A DNA stretch of 7,197 nt, from positions 1 through 7,197 of the forward strand of contig CAZGVW010000051.1 of NCBI GenBank assembly GCA_964529265.1, given 5' to 3'. This DNA comes from CAZGVW01 sp964529265. GTDB taxonomy: Bacteria > Planctomycetota > Phycisphaerae > Phycisphaerales > UBA1924. The notes under the pieces were generated by a model. It ran no database searches, was not told the origin of the DNA, and saw only the letters and a list, made by a program, of their open reading frames with translations. How positions within the stretch are numbered: the first letter of the stretch is position 1; every line of letters begins with the position of its first letter. Shown piece after piece: positions 1 through 5,602 of this stretch. Made by a program: the position numbers and the translations under genes.

Positions 1-136
1 GCCGTTCGCCAATCGCTCGCTTCGCTCGCGGCTTCGGTTGGCAAGCCGTTCCCCCATCGCTCGCTTCGCTCGCGGCTTCGGTTGGCAAGCCGCGTCCTCG
101 TTTCGTATGATGCGCGGCTTCGGTCGGCAAGGCGCG
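1..136. repeat. Tandem hairpin-forming repeat array, left end cut by the window
   Basis: Two copies of a 37-base unit lie at 12-48 and 56-92 and are identical over all 37 bases. The similarity extends left to bases 1 and 45, giving a 44-base period with two mismatches. A decayed third copy covers about 114-134 at a 42-base step. Inside the unit, GCTCGC-TTC-GCTCGC is a short direct repeat. Next comes an inverted repeat: in copy 2, CGCGGCTT (71-78) pairs perfectly with AAGCCGCG (87-94) around an 8-base loop. Copy 1 keeps a 6-bp stem, and copy 3 keeps the stem with one mismatch. Reading frames through this stretch look like translated repeat, not a gene. It could be a REP-like intergenic element or the end of a longer array. 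A CRISPR is unlikely because the spaces between copies are only about 7 bases. Confidence 0.8.
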
Positions 137-312
137 TCACGCGAGCGCACGCGAAGGCTGCGTGGCGTTCGCGCGGCGCCATCTGCGATAGCTCGCCCGT
201 TTGCGACGATCCATGCCGCCACGTCGGGGCCGTAGAGTCGCCGACGTGCGGAAACCGACCTTCCCCAAGTTCGTGTAATCTGCGCCAGTCGGCTTCCATC
301 CTGAGGCAAAGA
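137..312. other. Non-coding stretch upstream of the first gene
   Basis: Together with the repeats to its left, this makes about 312 bases without a convincing gene. It holds the inverted repeat at 220-248. I see no clear sigma70 promoter. TAATCT at 276-281 could serve as a -10 box, but no -35 box sits at the right distance. The promoter of the downstream three-gene unit probably lies here, unlocated. Confidence 0.4.
220..248. repeat. 8-bp perfect inverted repeat
   Basis: CACGTCGG at 220-227 is matched by CCGACGTG at 241-248, with 13 bases between. No T-run follows on either strand, so a terminator is unlikely. Its position about 65 bases before the first start codon would suit an operator or an mRNA leader hairpin. 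In GC-rich DNA an 8-bp arm pair can also arise by chance. Confidence 0.3.
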
Positions 313-510
313 ATGATTGCGGACGTGCTGGAAAGCATCGTCAGGGTCACCATCGAGGACGGCATTCGTGTCGTCGGACTCTTCGTCCTGAAGATCCTGA
401 CGTTCGGACGCTATCGCAGCGCCGGAAGCTCGACGCTGCTCGTCGAGGGCGGCGTGGGGCTATTGACGATCGCGGCTGTGCTCGCGCTCCTCGTAAGCTG
501 GGTTTGGTAG
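313..510 (+). CDS. Small membrane protein of unknown function (65 aa)
   Basis: The frame is open from base 82, but the upstream part is translated repeat. ATG at 313 is chosen because GAGG at 303-306 sits 6 bases before it and the protein then has membrane-protein character. Residues about 18-30 (RVVGLFVLKILTF) form a hydrophobic or amphipathic segment. A basic GRYR turn follows at 32-35, and residues about 45-64 form a strong transmembrane helix ending in WVW. I recognise no family. The stop codon overlaps the Shine-Dalgarno of the next gene, so the two are probably co-transcribed and translationally coupled. Small proteins with a hydrophobic stretch, a short basic FGRYR-like loop and a C-terminal helix are common hypothetical inner-membrane proteins. 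No function can be assigned. Confidence 0.7.
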   Translation: MIADVLESIVRVTIEDGIRVVGLFVLKILTFGRYRSAGSSTLLVEGGVGLLTIAAVLALLVSWVW

Positions 511-513
511 GAG
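509..513 (+). promoter_or_regulatory. Shine-Dalgarno of the DHFR-like gene, overlapping the upstream stop
   Basis: AGGAG at 509-513 lies 6 bases before the ATG at 520 and shares bases with the TAG stop codon at 508-510 of the small membrane protein. Ribosomes finishing the first gene would cover the start site of the second, which implies coupled translation. Confidence 0.65.
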
Positions 514-519
514 TGCCCG

Positions 520-1089
520 ATGCGCCGGGTCCGCTACTCCGTCGCGACCAGCCTTGACGGCTACATCGGCGGTCCTCACGGCGAAGCCGACTGGATCCTG
601 ATGGATCCGGACATCGACTTCAATGCGCTCTTCAAACAGTTCGACACGCTCCTCGTCGGCGGCAACACGTTCCGGTCGATGACGGGCGGCAAGAAGAAGG
701 GCGCGAAGCTCTTCGGCATGCGCACGTACGTGTTCTCACGCACGCTGAAGCCTGAGGATCATCCGGACGTCATCATCGTCGGCGAAGAGGAGGCGGCCGA
801 CACGGTGAACGCGCTTCGCGCCGGAGAGGGCAAGGACATATGGCTCTTCGGCGGCGGGCTGCTGTTTCGCAGTCTGGTCAGCGCCGGCGTCGTCGATTCC
901 GTTGAAGTGGCGGTCATTCCAGTGCTGCTCGGGCAGGGGATTCCGCTGTTTCCGGCGCCCGCGCCGAAGGCGCCCCTGACGCTCGTCAAACACACGCTGT
1001 ACCCGAAGACCGGAACACTCTTGCTCGAGTACTCGATCGATCGCTCGACGCCATCGTCCAGGCCGTCACGGAAGGCACGGCGCCGCTAG
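520..1089 (+). CDS. Dihydrofolate reductase family protein (RibD C-terminal domain, YyaP-like)
   Basis: This is a 189-residue, probably cytoplasmic protein of the RibD-C/DHFR superfamily, an NAD(P)H-dependent reductase fold. The visible signatures run in family order: an N-terminal strand leading to SLDGYIGG (11-18) followed by AdW (23-25), LLVGGNTFRSM (44-54) in the nucleotide-binding region, IWLFGGGLLFRSLV (107-120) as the glycine-rich cofactor loop, and IPVLLGQGIPLFP (133-145) near the C-terminus. The length matches the family, apart from an extra Ser/Arg-rich basic tail from about residue 174. Members of this group are mostly uncharacterised and are neither the riboflavin enzyme nor true FolA. 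No deaminase domain or riboflavin gene lies nearby, so a vitamin B2 role is not supported and the substrate is unknown. The start is fixed by the AGGAG 6 bases upstream. Confidence 0.9.
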   Translation: MRRVRYSVATSLDGYIGGPHGEADWILMDPDIDFNALFKQFDTLLVGGNTFRSMTGGKKKGAKLFGMRTYVFSRTLKPEDHPDVIIVGEEEAADTVNALRAGEGKDIWLFGGGLLFRSLVSAGVVDSVEVAVIPVLLGQGIPLFPAPAPKAPLTLVKHTLYPKTGTLLLEYSIDRSTPSSRPSRKARRR

Positions 1090-1110
1090 CGCCTGTACGA
1101 GAGGCGCGCC

Positions 1111-2019
1111 ATGCACACAGTGCCGACATTCGGGCTTGCGCTCGTGCTCGCACTTGCCGTCGTCCAGGACGCGCGTACCCCAGACGTCGTCGTCAATGAG
1201 CTGCTCGACGCCGATCGGCGATTCGCAGCCGAGGCGGCAGGGACGACGGTTGTCCCCGCGCTGTCGGCGATGTTCGCCGACGACGTCGTGATGCCGACGC
1301 CGGCGCTGCCGTCGGGGTTCGCGCGCGGCAAGGCGCAGGCGATCGAGGCACTGAACAGGAACGCCGACAACGTGACCGGCCGCTTGACGTGGACGCCGAT
1401 CCGCGGCGGGATCTCGGCCGACGGGCGGCATGGATTCACGTTCGGCTACATGACGCTCACGGGTTCCGATCGCACGACGATGCCGCTGAAGTACGTCGCG
1501 TACTGGATCAAGCAGCCGGAAGGATGGCGGGTCGCGGCATACAAGCGCGTGCGCGCCGAACGGCCACCCGACTCGCGCGAGATGATGCCGCCCGCGCTGC
1601 CGGCGCGGCTCGTGCCGCCCACCAACGACACGACAACACTGGCACGTTACCGGACGAGTCTGGAACAGGCAGAGAAAGCGTTTTCCGACGAGGCGCAGAC
1701 GATCGGGCTGGGTCCGGCGTTCGCGAAGCACGGGAGCGCGGACGCGGTGAACGTCGGTCCGCCGGACTCGCCGACGTTTGTGGTCAGCGCGGAAGCGATC
1801 GGCCGAAGCGTGGGTGCTGGATCGGAGGGCAAGCCGAGCCCGGTGTCATGGGCGCCCGATGCCGGCGCCATCGTCGCGTCGAGCGGTGATCTCGGCGTCA
1901 CGTTCGGGTCCATCCGTACGAACTCGCCGCCGCCCGCGGGACAGCCATCGATGTTCCCCTTCATCACCATCTGGCGCCGCGCCGATGCGAACGCGCCGTG
2001 GCGCTACGTCGCGGAGTGA
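1111..2019 (+). CDS. Secreted protein with two NTF2-like (SnoaL/DUF4440-type) domains
   Basis: This 302-residue protein has a short N-terminal hydrophobic stretch (FGLALVLALAVV, 7-18), read as a signal peptide with likely cleavage near residue 20-22. The first half, about 28-147, has the DUF4440 pattern: a helix LLDADRRFAAEAA (31-43), an 'alFADDVVmptP' segment (51-64), a 'ARGKAQAIEAL' helix (71-81), and closing strands FTFGYMTLTG and YVAYWIKQPEGWRVAAYKRV. The second half, about 178-302, repeats this order more loosely (LEQAEKAFSDEA, GSADAVNVG, AEAIGRSV, GDLGVTFGSIRT, PFITIWRRadaNAPWRYVAE), so the protein is probably a tandem duplication. NTF2-like folds often bind small hydrophobic ligands or act as isomerases; no catalytic set is clear here. 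GAGAGG at 1099-1104 supports the start. It is 21 bases after the DHFR-like gene and probably shares its transcript. Confidence 0.85.
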   Translation: MHTVPTFGLALVLALAVVQDARTPDVVVNELLDADRRFAAEAAGTTVVPALSAMFADDVVMPTPALPSGFARGKAQAIEALNRNADNVTGRLTWTPIRGGISADGRHGFTFGYMTLTGSDRTTMPLKYVAYWIKQPEGWRVAAYKRVRAERPPDSREMMPPALPARLVPPTNDTTTLARYRTSLEQAEKAFSDEAQTIGLGPAFAKHGSADAVNVGPPDSPTFVVSAEAIGRSVGAGSEGKPSPVSWAPDAGAIVASSGDLGVTFGSIRTNSPPPAGQPSMFPFITIWRRADANAPWRYVAE

Positions 2020-2048
2020 AGCGTGACCGCGAGGAGCCGGCCTCGCCA

Positions 2049-2070
2049 GGGCGGACCTGAAGGTCCGCCC
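2049..2070. terminator. Perfect 9-bp hairpin with TGAA loop between convergent genes
   Basis: GGGCGGACC (2049-2057) pairs fully with GGTCCGCCC (2062-2070) around TGAA. It lies 30 bases after the stop of the NTF2-like gene and 23 bases before the stop of the opposing gene, where a shared terminator is expected. No T-run follows on either strand, so it may act weakly, stabilise mRNA ends, or be a dispersed repeat. A hairpin of the same size and loop sits at 6639-6660. Confidence 0.65.
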
Positions 2071-2092
2071 CTCCTACACGAGCGCGAACGGA

Positions 2093-2752
2093 CTAGCGCA
2101 CGAAGGGCGACCACCAGCGGCGCGTGCCGTAGCGGCGCCCGTCTTCGTAGCCGGCCTGATAACCCTGCTTGAACGCCTCGCGATACGCGATCTTGTAGCT
2201 CTCGCGCGACCCGTACTCGCGTTCGTAGCCGCGATCGCCCGAGCGGTACCGGCCTTCCGCGATCGGATCGAACCGCCGCCGGTCGCGGCCGTCGTCGAGA
2301 CCCGCCTCGTAGCCGTCGTTGTAGCCCATGTCGAACGCGCGCGGGTTGCCGTAGCCGTACCCGTAGCCGTATCCGTCACCCGGCCCGCGGCCGCGTCCGC
2401 GGCCGTACGGCGGCAGATCGGAGCGGCCCGATCCGTAGCCGCCGCGCCCGCGACCGTACGTCTCGTAGCCGGATCGATATCCCTGCTCGTAGCCGCGTCT
2501 GAACTCGGCGCGATAGCGTTCGACCGGTCCGTACTGCGATCGGTATCCGGCGTCCGCGCGGCGCCAGTCCGCCTCGTCGCTGAAGTTGAACGACTGCCCG
2601 CGCCGGCCGTCTTCCTGCCCCGCGCGCGTGCCGCGCGAGTAGCCTTCCTGGAATGCCTGCGCCCACGGCCCGGCGAACTGCGCACGGGCGACGTCCGCCG
2701 TCGCGAGCACGGCGAGCAGGGAGATGAATGCAACAGTCGCGGTGGTCCGCAT
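2093..2752 (-). CDS. Secreted protein with duplicated Gly-Tyr-rich repeat, unknown function
   Basis: The frame is open further upstream, but ATG at 2752 is chosen because a clear signal peptide begins there (MRTTATVAFISLLAVLATADVARAQ, cleavage after about ARA at 22-24) and GGAGGT precedes it. The 219-residue product is rich in Gly, Tyr, Arg and Asp. Residues 33-96 and 139-205 are two copies of one unit. Each reads AF..GY..G...G..DGR, then D.GY...YG....Y, then GY..GY..G. About 20 of the first 52 aligned positions are identical, and copy 2 has four extra residues before its last GY motif. The linker (97-138) is low complexity, with GYGYGYGYG at 127-135. The C-terminus is basic and aromatic (RRWWSPFVR). 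The secreted, Tyr-rich, charged repeats suggest a cell-envelope or surface-associated role, but no known function is recognised. It lies last in a minus-strand run, 109 bases after the neighbouring gene. Confidence 0.8.
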   Translation of the reverse strand: MRTTATVAFISLLAVLATADVARAQFAGPWAQAFQEGYSRGTRAGQEDGRRGQSFNFSDEADWRRADAGYRSQYGPVERYRAEFRRGYEQGYRSGYETYGRGRGGYGSGRSDLPPYGRGRGRGPGDGYGYGYGYGNPRAFDMGYNDGYEAGLDDGRDRRRFDPIAEGRYRSGDRGYEREYGSRESYKIAYREAFKQGYQAGYEDGRRYGTRRWWSPFVR

Positions 2753-2758
2753 GACACG

Positions 2759-2764
2759 ACCTCC
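2759..2764 (-). promoter_or_regulatory. Strong Shine-Dalgarno fixing the start of the Gly-Tyr repeat gene
   Basis: Read on the minus strand this is GGAGGT, 6 bases before the ATG at 2752. It decides against the upstream in-frame ATG at 2884, which would add 44 residues of non-family sequence before the signal peptide and overlap the preceding gene. I found no convincing -35/-10 pair in the 109-base gap (2753-2861). Confidence 0.75.
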
Positions 2765-2861
2765 GCTGCGACGCCAGTGCAATTGGGCTGCCAGGGGGGC
2801 GTTGCGCGGATGCTCCGATTTGCTCAGGAAAAAGTATCGGTCTCGGCGAACGCCGGACAGA

Positions 2862-3350
2862 TCACTGCGTCCAGATGAGGACACGCTCGCCGGTCGTCTC
2901 GCGGAAGTCGAGGACGAGCGCGGGGCCGATGCGGCGGAGCTCCTTCACGTCCAGATCGAGATCGTCGAGATCGAACCCGTCCGTGTTGACGTCGATGCGC
3001 TGCCGTCCCATCTCGAGCAGCCAGAACGGCAGCGAGACCTTGACGATCCGCTCGTCGTCCGGATCCCACGCGAGGATCCAGAGATACTCGGGCTGGTTCG
3101 GCGAGGACGGCACCTTGGTGAGATCGCGGGTGCGCGGCTTGCGCCCGCGGCTCTCGATCTCGACGATGGGCCGTTGTTCCTTGAATCGCGCGCGCACCTC
3201 GTCGAAGGTGCGCACCGCGTCCGCGCCGGTCGCGCGATCGGTCTGGATGTGGCGGGAGACGAAGTACACGCCGGCGCCGGCGATCGCGAACAGGGCGAGC
3301 AGCCCCATCGCGCAGATGCCGACGATGATCCAGATCCAGGTCTTCTTCAC
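2862..3350 (-). CDS. Single-pass membrane-anchored protein, unknown function
   Basis: GTG at 3350 is chosen as the start. It places KK directly before a strong transmembrane helix (about residues 5-31, WIWIIVGICAMGLLALFAIAG...), and it follows the stop of the TPR gene by 31 bases. An AGGA sits 9 bases upstream. The longer frame from 3509 would add 53 Pro/Arg-rich residues that are only the shadow of the TPR gene. The product is 162 residues: a short N-terminus, one helix, and a soluble domain of about 130 residues, expected outside the cytoplasm if KK stays inside. The soluble part has PIVEIESRGRKPR (61-73), an aromatic strand YLWILAWDP (89-97), VSLPFWLLEM (105-114), an acidic stretch DGFDLDDLDLDVKEL (124-138), and a closing GPALVLDFRETTGERVLIW (142-160). 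The strand-rich pattern looks like one compact domain. I recognise no named family. Confidence 0.7.
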   Translation of the reverse strand: MKKTWIWIIVGICAMGLLALFAIAGAGVYFVSRHIQTDRATGADAVRTFDEVRARFKEQRPIVEIESRGRKPRTRDLTKVPSSPNQPEYLWILAWDPDDERIVKVSLPFWLLEMGRQRIDVNTDGFDLDDLDLDVKELRRIGPALVLDFRETTGERVLIWTQ

Positions 3351-3381
3351 GCGCGGCGGTCCTGGAGCAAGGGACGCGAGG

Positions 3382-4602
3382 CTACTCTCCGCGGTTCCGG
3401 GCGGCCCGGAGCCGGCGCGACGCCTCGGCGGCGCAGGAGCGGTCTTCAGTGGCCGTGCAGGCCTGCCGCGCGCGGCCGAACTCTGCGGCCGCTTCGGGCA
3501 GCGCGCCACGAATCGACGCGATCCGGCCGGTTTCGAGGCGCACGCGCCCTTCGATCCAGCCGGGCGGCGAGGCGTCGAGCGCGGCCCGGAAGTCGGCGCT
3601 CGCCTCGTCGATCAGGTTACGGCGGAGGCGCGCGAGGCCGCGTTTGTATTGCAGCAACGCGAGCTCGCCCGGCATCTTCGGGCGGGGATCGGCGGCGTAC
3701 GCGGCAATCGAGCGCGTCAGTGCGGCGTCCGCCTCTGCGACGCGGCCGGCGCGCAGCGCGGCGGCGCCGACCTCGAGCGCGAAGAGGCGATTGCGTGGGA
3801 ATCGTCGTGCCAGCTCGCGCGCGGCGTCGAGCGCATCGCCGTGGCGCCCTTCGCGCGTGTAGATCAGCAGGAGCGCGGCGGCCGCCTCGATGCGCGCGAG
3901 CGGATCGCGGCGCGCCGCTTCGAGCATCGCGATGCCGCGCTCCTTGCCGCCGCCGAATCCGGCGAGGTACGCGACGAGACGTCCCGGCAGCCGCATACCC
4001 GAGACCAGGTAGCGATAGCTGCCGACGACGACGGTGGCCGGGGCGTGGGATGGATCGCTCTCGATCACCTGCTCGTGCGCGTCGTACGCGCGGCGCGCGG
4101 CGCCGAACGCCGAGGTCGCGCTGCCTTCGATGCTCGCGACGTACGACGCCTGCAGCGCATTCACGGCGCCGTACTCGTAGCGCGCCTCGACGCTCCCGGG
4201 CGCGCGCCGCAGCCGCGCGTCGGCCAATGCCGCCGCGCGCGCCATGGTCTGCTTGATCTCCGCGTCGAGCTCCGCAGGCGCGGCCGCGCGCGCATGCGGC
4301 GATTTCGCGAGCCCCGCGAGCTGATAGTCGAGCGTCAACGCGCCCTGACGGAACAGGAGCTCGAGCCAGAGCACCGTCGCCAGCGCGCGCTGGGTGCGCG
4401 GGTCGTCGGGGGCGAGCGCCACGGCGGATCGGGCGAGGCGCGACGCGTCCGCATGGTCGAGGTTGTACGCGGCAGCGAACGCCGCTTCGAGCATCTGCTC
4501 GAGCTTCGGGTCCGGTCCGGCGTCGCGTGAGGCCTGCGCTCGGGACGTGAACGCCCCTGCCGCGAGGGCTCCCGCCAGCAGCAGGCCGACAACTTGTCTC
4601 AT
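3382..4602 (-). CDS. Exported tetratricopeptide-repeat (TPR) protein
   Basis: ATG at 4602 is chosen over the in-frame ATG at 4617. It overlaps the stop of the upstream gene as ATGA and puts a signal peptide at the N-terminus (MRQVVGLLLAGALAAGAFTSRAQA, cleavage near 24). The 406-residue product is almost wholly alpha-helical and alanine-rich. Repeat-like helix pairs show at about 50-80 (DHADASRLARSAVALAPDDPRTQRALATVLWLEL), 225-300 (MLEAARRDPLARIEAAAALLLIYTREGRHGDALDAARELARRFPRN, then RAGRVAEADAALTRSI) and 315-385 (YKRGLARLRRNLIDEASADFRAALDASP, then GALPEAAAEFGRARQAC). A glycine-rich turn GFGGGKERG (215-223) breaks the array. TPR arrays usually carry protein contacts, here in the periplasm or secreted; the partner is unknown. 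It is the second gene of the operon that begins with the cyclodeaminase-like enzyme. Confidence 0.85.
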   Translation of the reverse strand: MRQVVGLLLAGALAAGAFTSRAQASRDAGPDPKLEQMLEAAFAAAYNLDHADASRLARSAVALAPDDPRTQRALATVLWLELLFRQGALTLDYQLAGLAKSPHARAAAPAELDAEIKQTMARAAALADARLRRAPGSVEARYEYGAVNALQASYVASIEGSATSAFGAARRAYDAHEQVIESDPSHAPATVVVGSYRYLVSGMRLPGRLVAYLAGFGGGKERGIAMLEAARRDPLARIEAAAALLLIYTREGRHGDALDAARELARRFPRNRLFALEVGAAALRAGRVAEADAALTRSIAAYAADPRPKMPGELALLQYKRGLARLRRNLIDEASADFRAALDASPPGWIEGRVRLETGRIASIRGALPEAAAEFGRARQACTATEDRSCAAEASRRLRAARNRGE

Positions 4603-5585
4603 GAACCGGGATTCCATCCCTGACCGCGTCCCTGTATTGTCGCGCGTTCGAGCACGAGCTGCGCGGCGGCCACGTCTTCGATGGCCATGCCTAGCGATTT
4701 GAACAGAGTGACCTCGTCGTCCGACGTCCGGCCCGCCAGACGGCCGAGGGGCAGGTCCCCGAGCTCGCCGGCGATGTGATCGGCGGTGATTGCGCCCTCC
4801 CCGATGGCAAGCAGGATATCGCCGGCCTCCTTCATCGCGGCGGCGCGGGAATCCACGAACAGGCGCGCTCTCGCGACGACAGCGCCGTCCATCTCCCGCT
4901 GATCGGGCCGGCAGGCGCCCACCGCGGCAATGTGCGTCCCGGCGCGGACGTCATGGCCGGCCAGCACGGCCGCCGGCGACGATGTGGCGAGCACGATCAG
5001 GTCCGCGTCGCGCGCCGCGTCGGCGGGTGACGTCACCGCGCGCACGGACCGTCCCGTACTTGCGGTCATTTCAATCGCAAACGCGTCGCGATGCGCCGGA
5101 GTCGGGCTCCACACGCGCACCTCGCTGAGCTGGCGCACCTGCCGGATCGCCTCGAGATGACTGCGCGCCTGAACACCGCTGCCCAGGATGCCGAGCACGG
5201 TCGCGTCCGCGCGCGCGAGGTACTTGACCGACACGGCGGACACCGCGGCGGTTCGCGCTTCGGTGATGAATCGTCCGTCCATCACGGCCGTCAGCGCGCC
5301 GGTCTCCGGATCGAGGAGGACGATCGTCGCGAGATGCGACGGCAACCCGCGATCGTGATTGCGGTGAAACACGGTCACCAGCTTCGCCCCCATCGCGTGC
5401 GGCTCCTGCAGCGCGGCCGGCATGAGGCCGAAATAATTGCGGTCGGCGCCGACTTCCAGTACGGTTCGCACGGGCTGCGCCGCCTGTCCGGCCGCGTGCG
5501 ACGCGAGCGCGCGTTCCATGCAGGCGATGAGATCCGGCATCGGCAGCACCGCGCGGACGTCGGATTCGGTCAGCAGCAAGGGCAT
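4599..5585 (-). CDS. Ornithine cyclodeaminase/mu-crystallin family enzyme, probable Delta1-pyrroline-2-carboxylate reductase
   Basis: This 328-residue cytoplasmic enzyme has the usual family length and its landmarks: LLLTESDVRAVLPM (3-16), GAKLVTVFHRN with Lys68, EARTAAVSA with Arg111, the Rossmann loop GILGSGVQARSHLEAI (132-147), GACRPDQREMD with Asp228, and TLFKSLGMAIEDVAAA (293-308). Family members are NAD(P)-dependent and act on ornithine, alanine or cyclic imino acids. The divergent proline racemase-like gene makes Delta1-pyrroline-2-carboxylate reductase (forming L-proline) the better guess, with true ornithine cyclodeaminase or alanine dehydrogenase as alternatives. ATG at 5585 gives the standard N-terminus, although no strong Shine-Dalgarno precedes it. 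The stop overlaps the TPR start by ATGA. Confidence 0.88.
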   Translation of the reverse strand: MPLLLTESDVRAVLPMPDLIACMERALASHAAGQAAQPVRTVLEVGADRNYFGLMPAALQEPHAMGAKLVTVFHRNHDRGLPSHLATIVLLDPETGALTAVMDGRFITEARTAAVSAVSVKYLARADATVLGILGSGVQARSHLEAIRQVRQLSEVRVWSPTPAHRDAFAIEMTASTGRSVRAVTSPADAARDADLIVLATSSPAAVLAGHDVRAGTHIAAVGACRPDQREMDGAVVARARLFVDSRAAAMKEAGDILLAIGEGAITADHIAGELGDLPLGRLAGRTSDDEVTLFKSLGMAIEDVAAAQLVLERATIQGRGQGWNPGS

Positions 5586-5602
5586 CGGAAGGGCATAACG
5601 AT
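5586..5602. promoter_or_regulatory. 17-bp divergent intergenic spacer containing the racemase ribosome site
   Basis: Only 17 bases separate the start codons of the two divergent genes. GGAAGGG at 5587-5593 is a fair Shine-Dalgarno for the ATG at 5603, with 9 bases between. No room is left for a promoter, so the promoters of both genes must lie inside the opposite coding sequence. Confidence 0.6.

Noticed and set aside
1..136. Possible CRISPR array
   Set aside because: The units are separated by only about 7 bases, the third copy is decayed, and no cas gene is present.
38..235. Open frame of 65 codons across the left-edge repeats
   Set aside because: It is translated tandem repeat, with duplicated SRS/RGFG peptides matching the DNA repeat, and no ribosome site or family pattern.
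1066..1731. Minus-strand frame of 221 codons opposite the NTF2-like gene
   Set aside because: It is an Arg/His/Cys-rich translation with no recognisable domain, antisense to a gene with signal peptide and NTF2-like pattern.
2815..2860. Possible terminator on the minus strand after the membrane-protein gene (short CGGCG/CGCCG hairpin with a TTTTT downstream)
   Set aside because: The stem is only 4-5 bp and the T-run is about 11 bases away, so the support is too weak.
2753..2884. Upstream extension of the Gly-Tyr repeat protein to an ATG at 2884
   Set aside because: It would bury the signal peptide and overlap the previous gene; GGAGGT before 2752 supports the shorter form.
3351..3509. Upstream extension of the membrane protein to an ATG at 3509
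   Set aside because: The added 53 residues overlap the TPR gene and are Pro/Arg-rich shadow sequence; GTG at 3350 places the transmembrane helix at the N-terminus.
2724..4256. Second long + strand frame of 510 codons in the same region
   Set aside because: It becomes an Arg-rich, low-complexity translation over the coding minus strand and has no supporting ribosome site.
2875..4530. Long + strand frame of 551 codons opposite the TPR and membrane-protein genes
   Set aside because: It is a high-GC antisense shadow: Arg/Ala/Gly-rich without family signatures, while the minus strand has signal peptide, membrane helix and TPR patterns.
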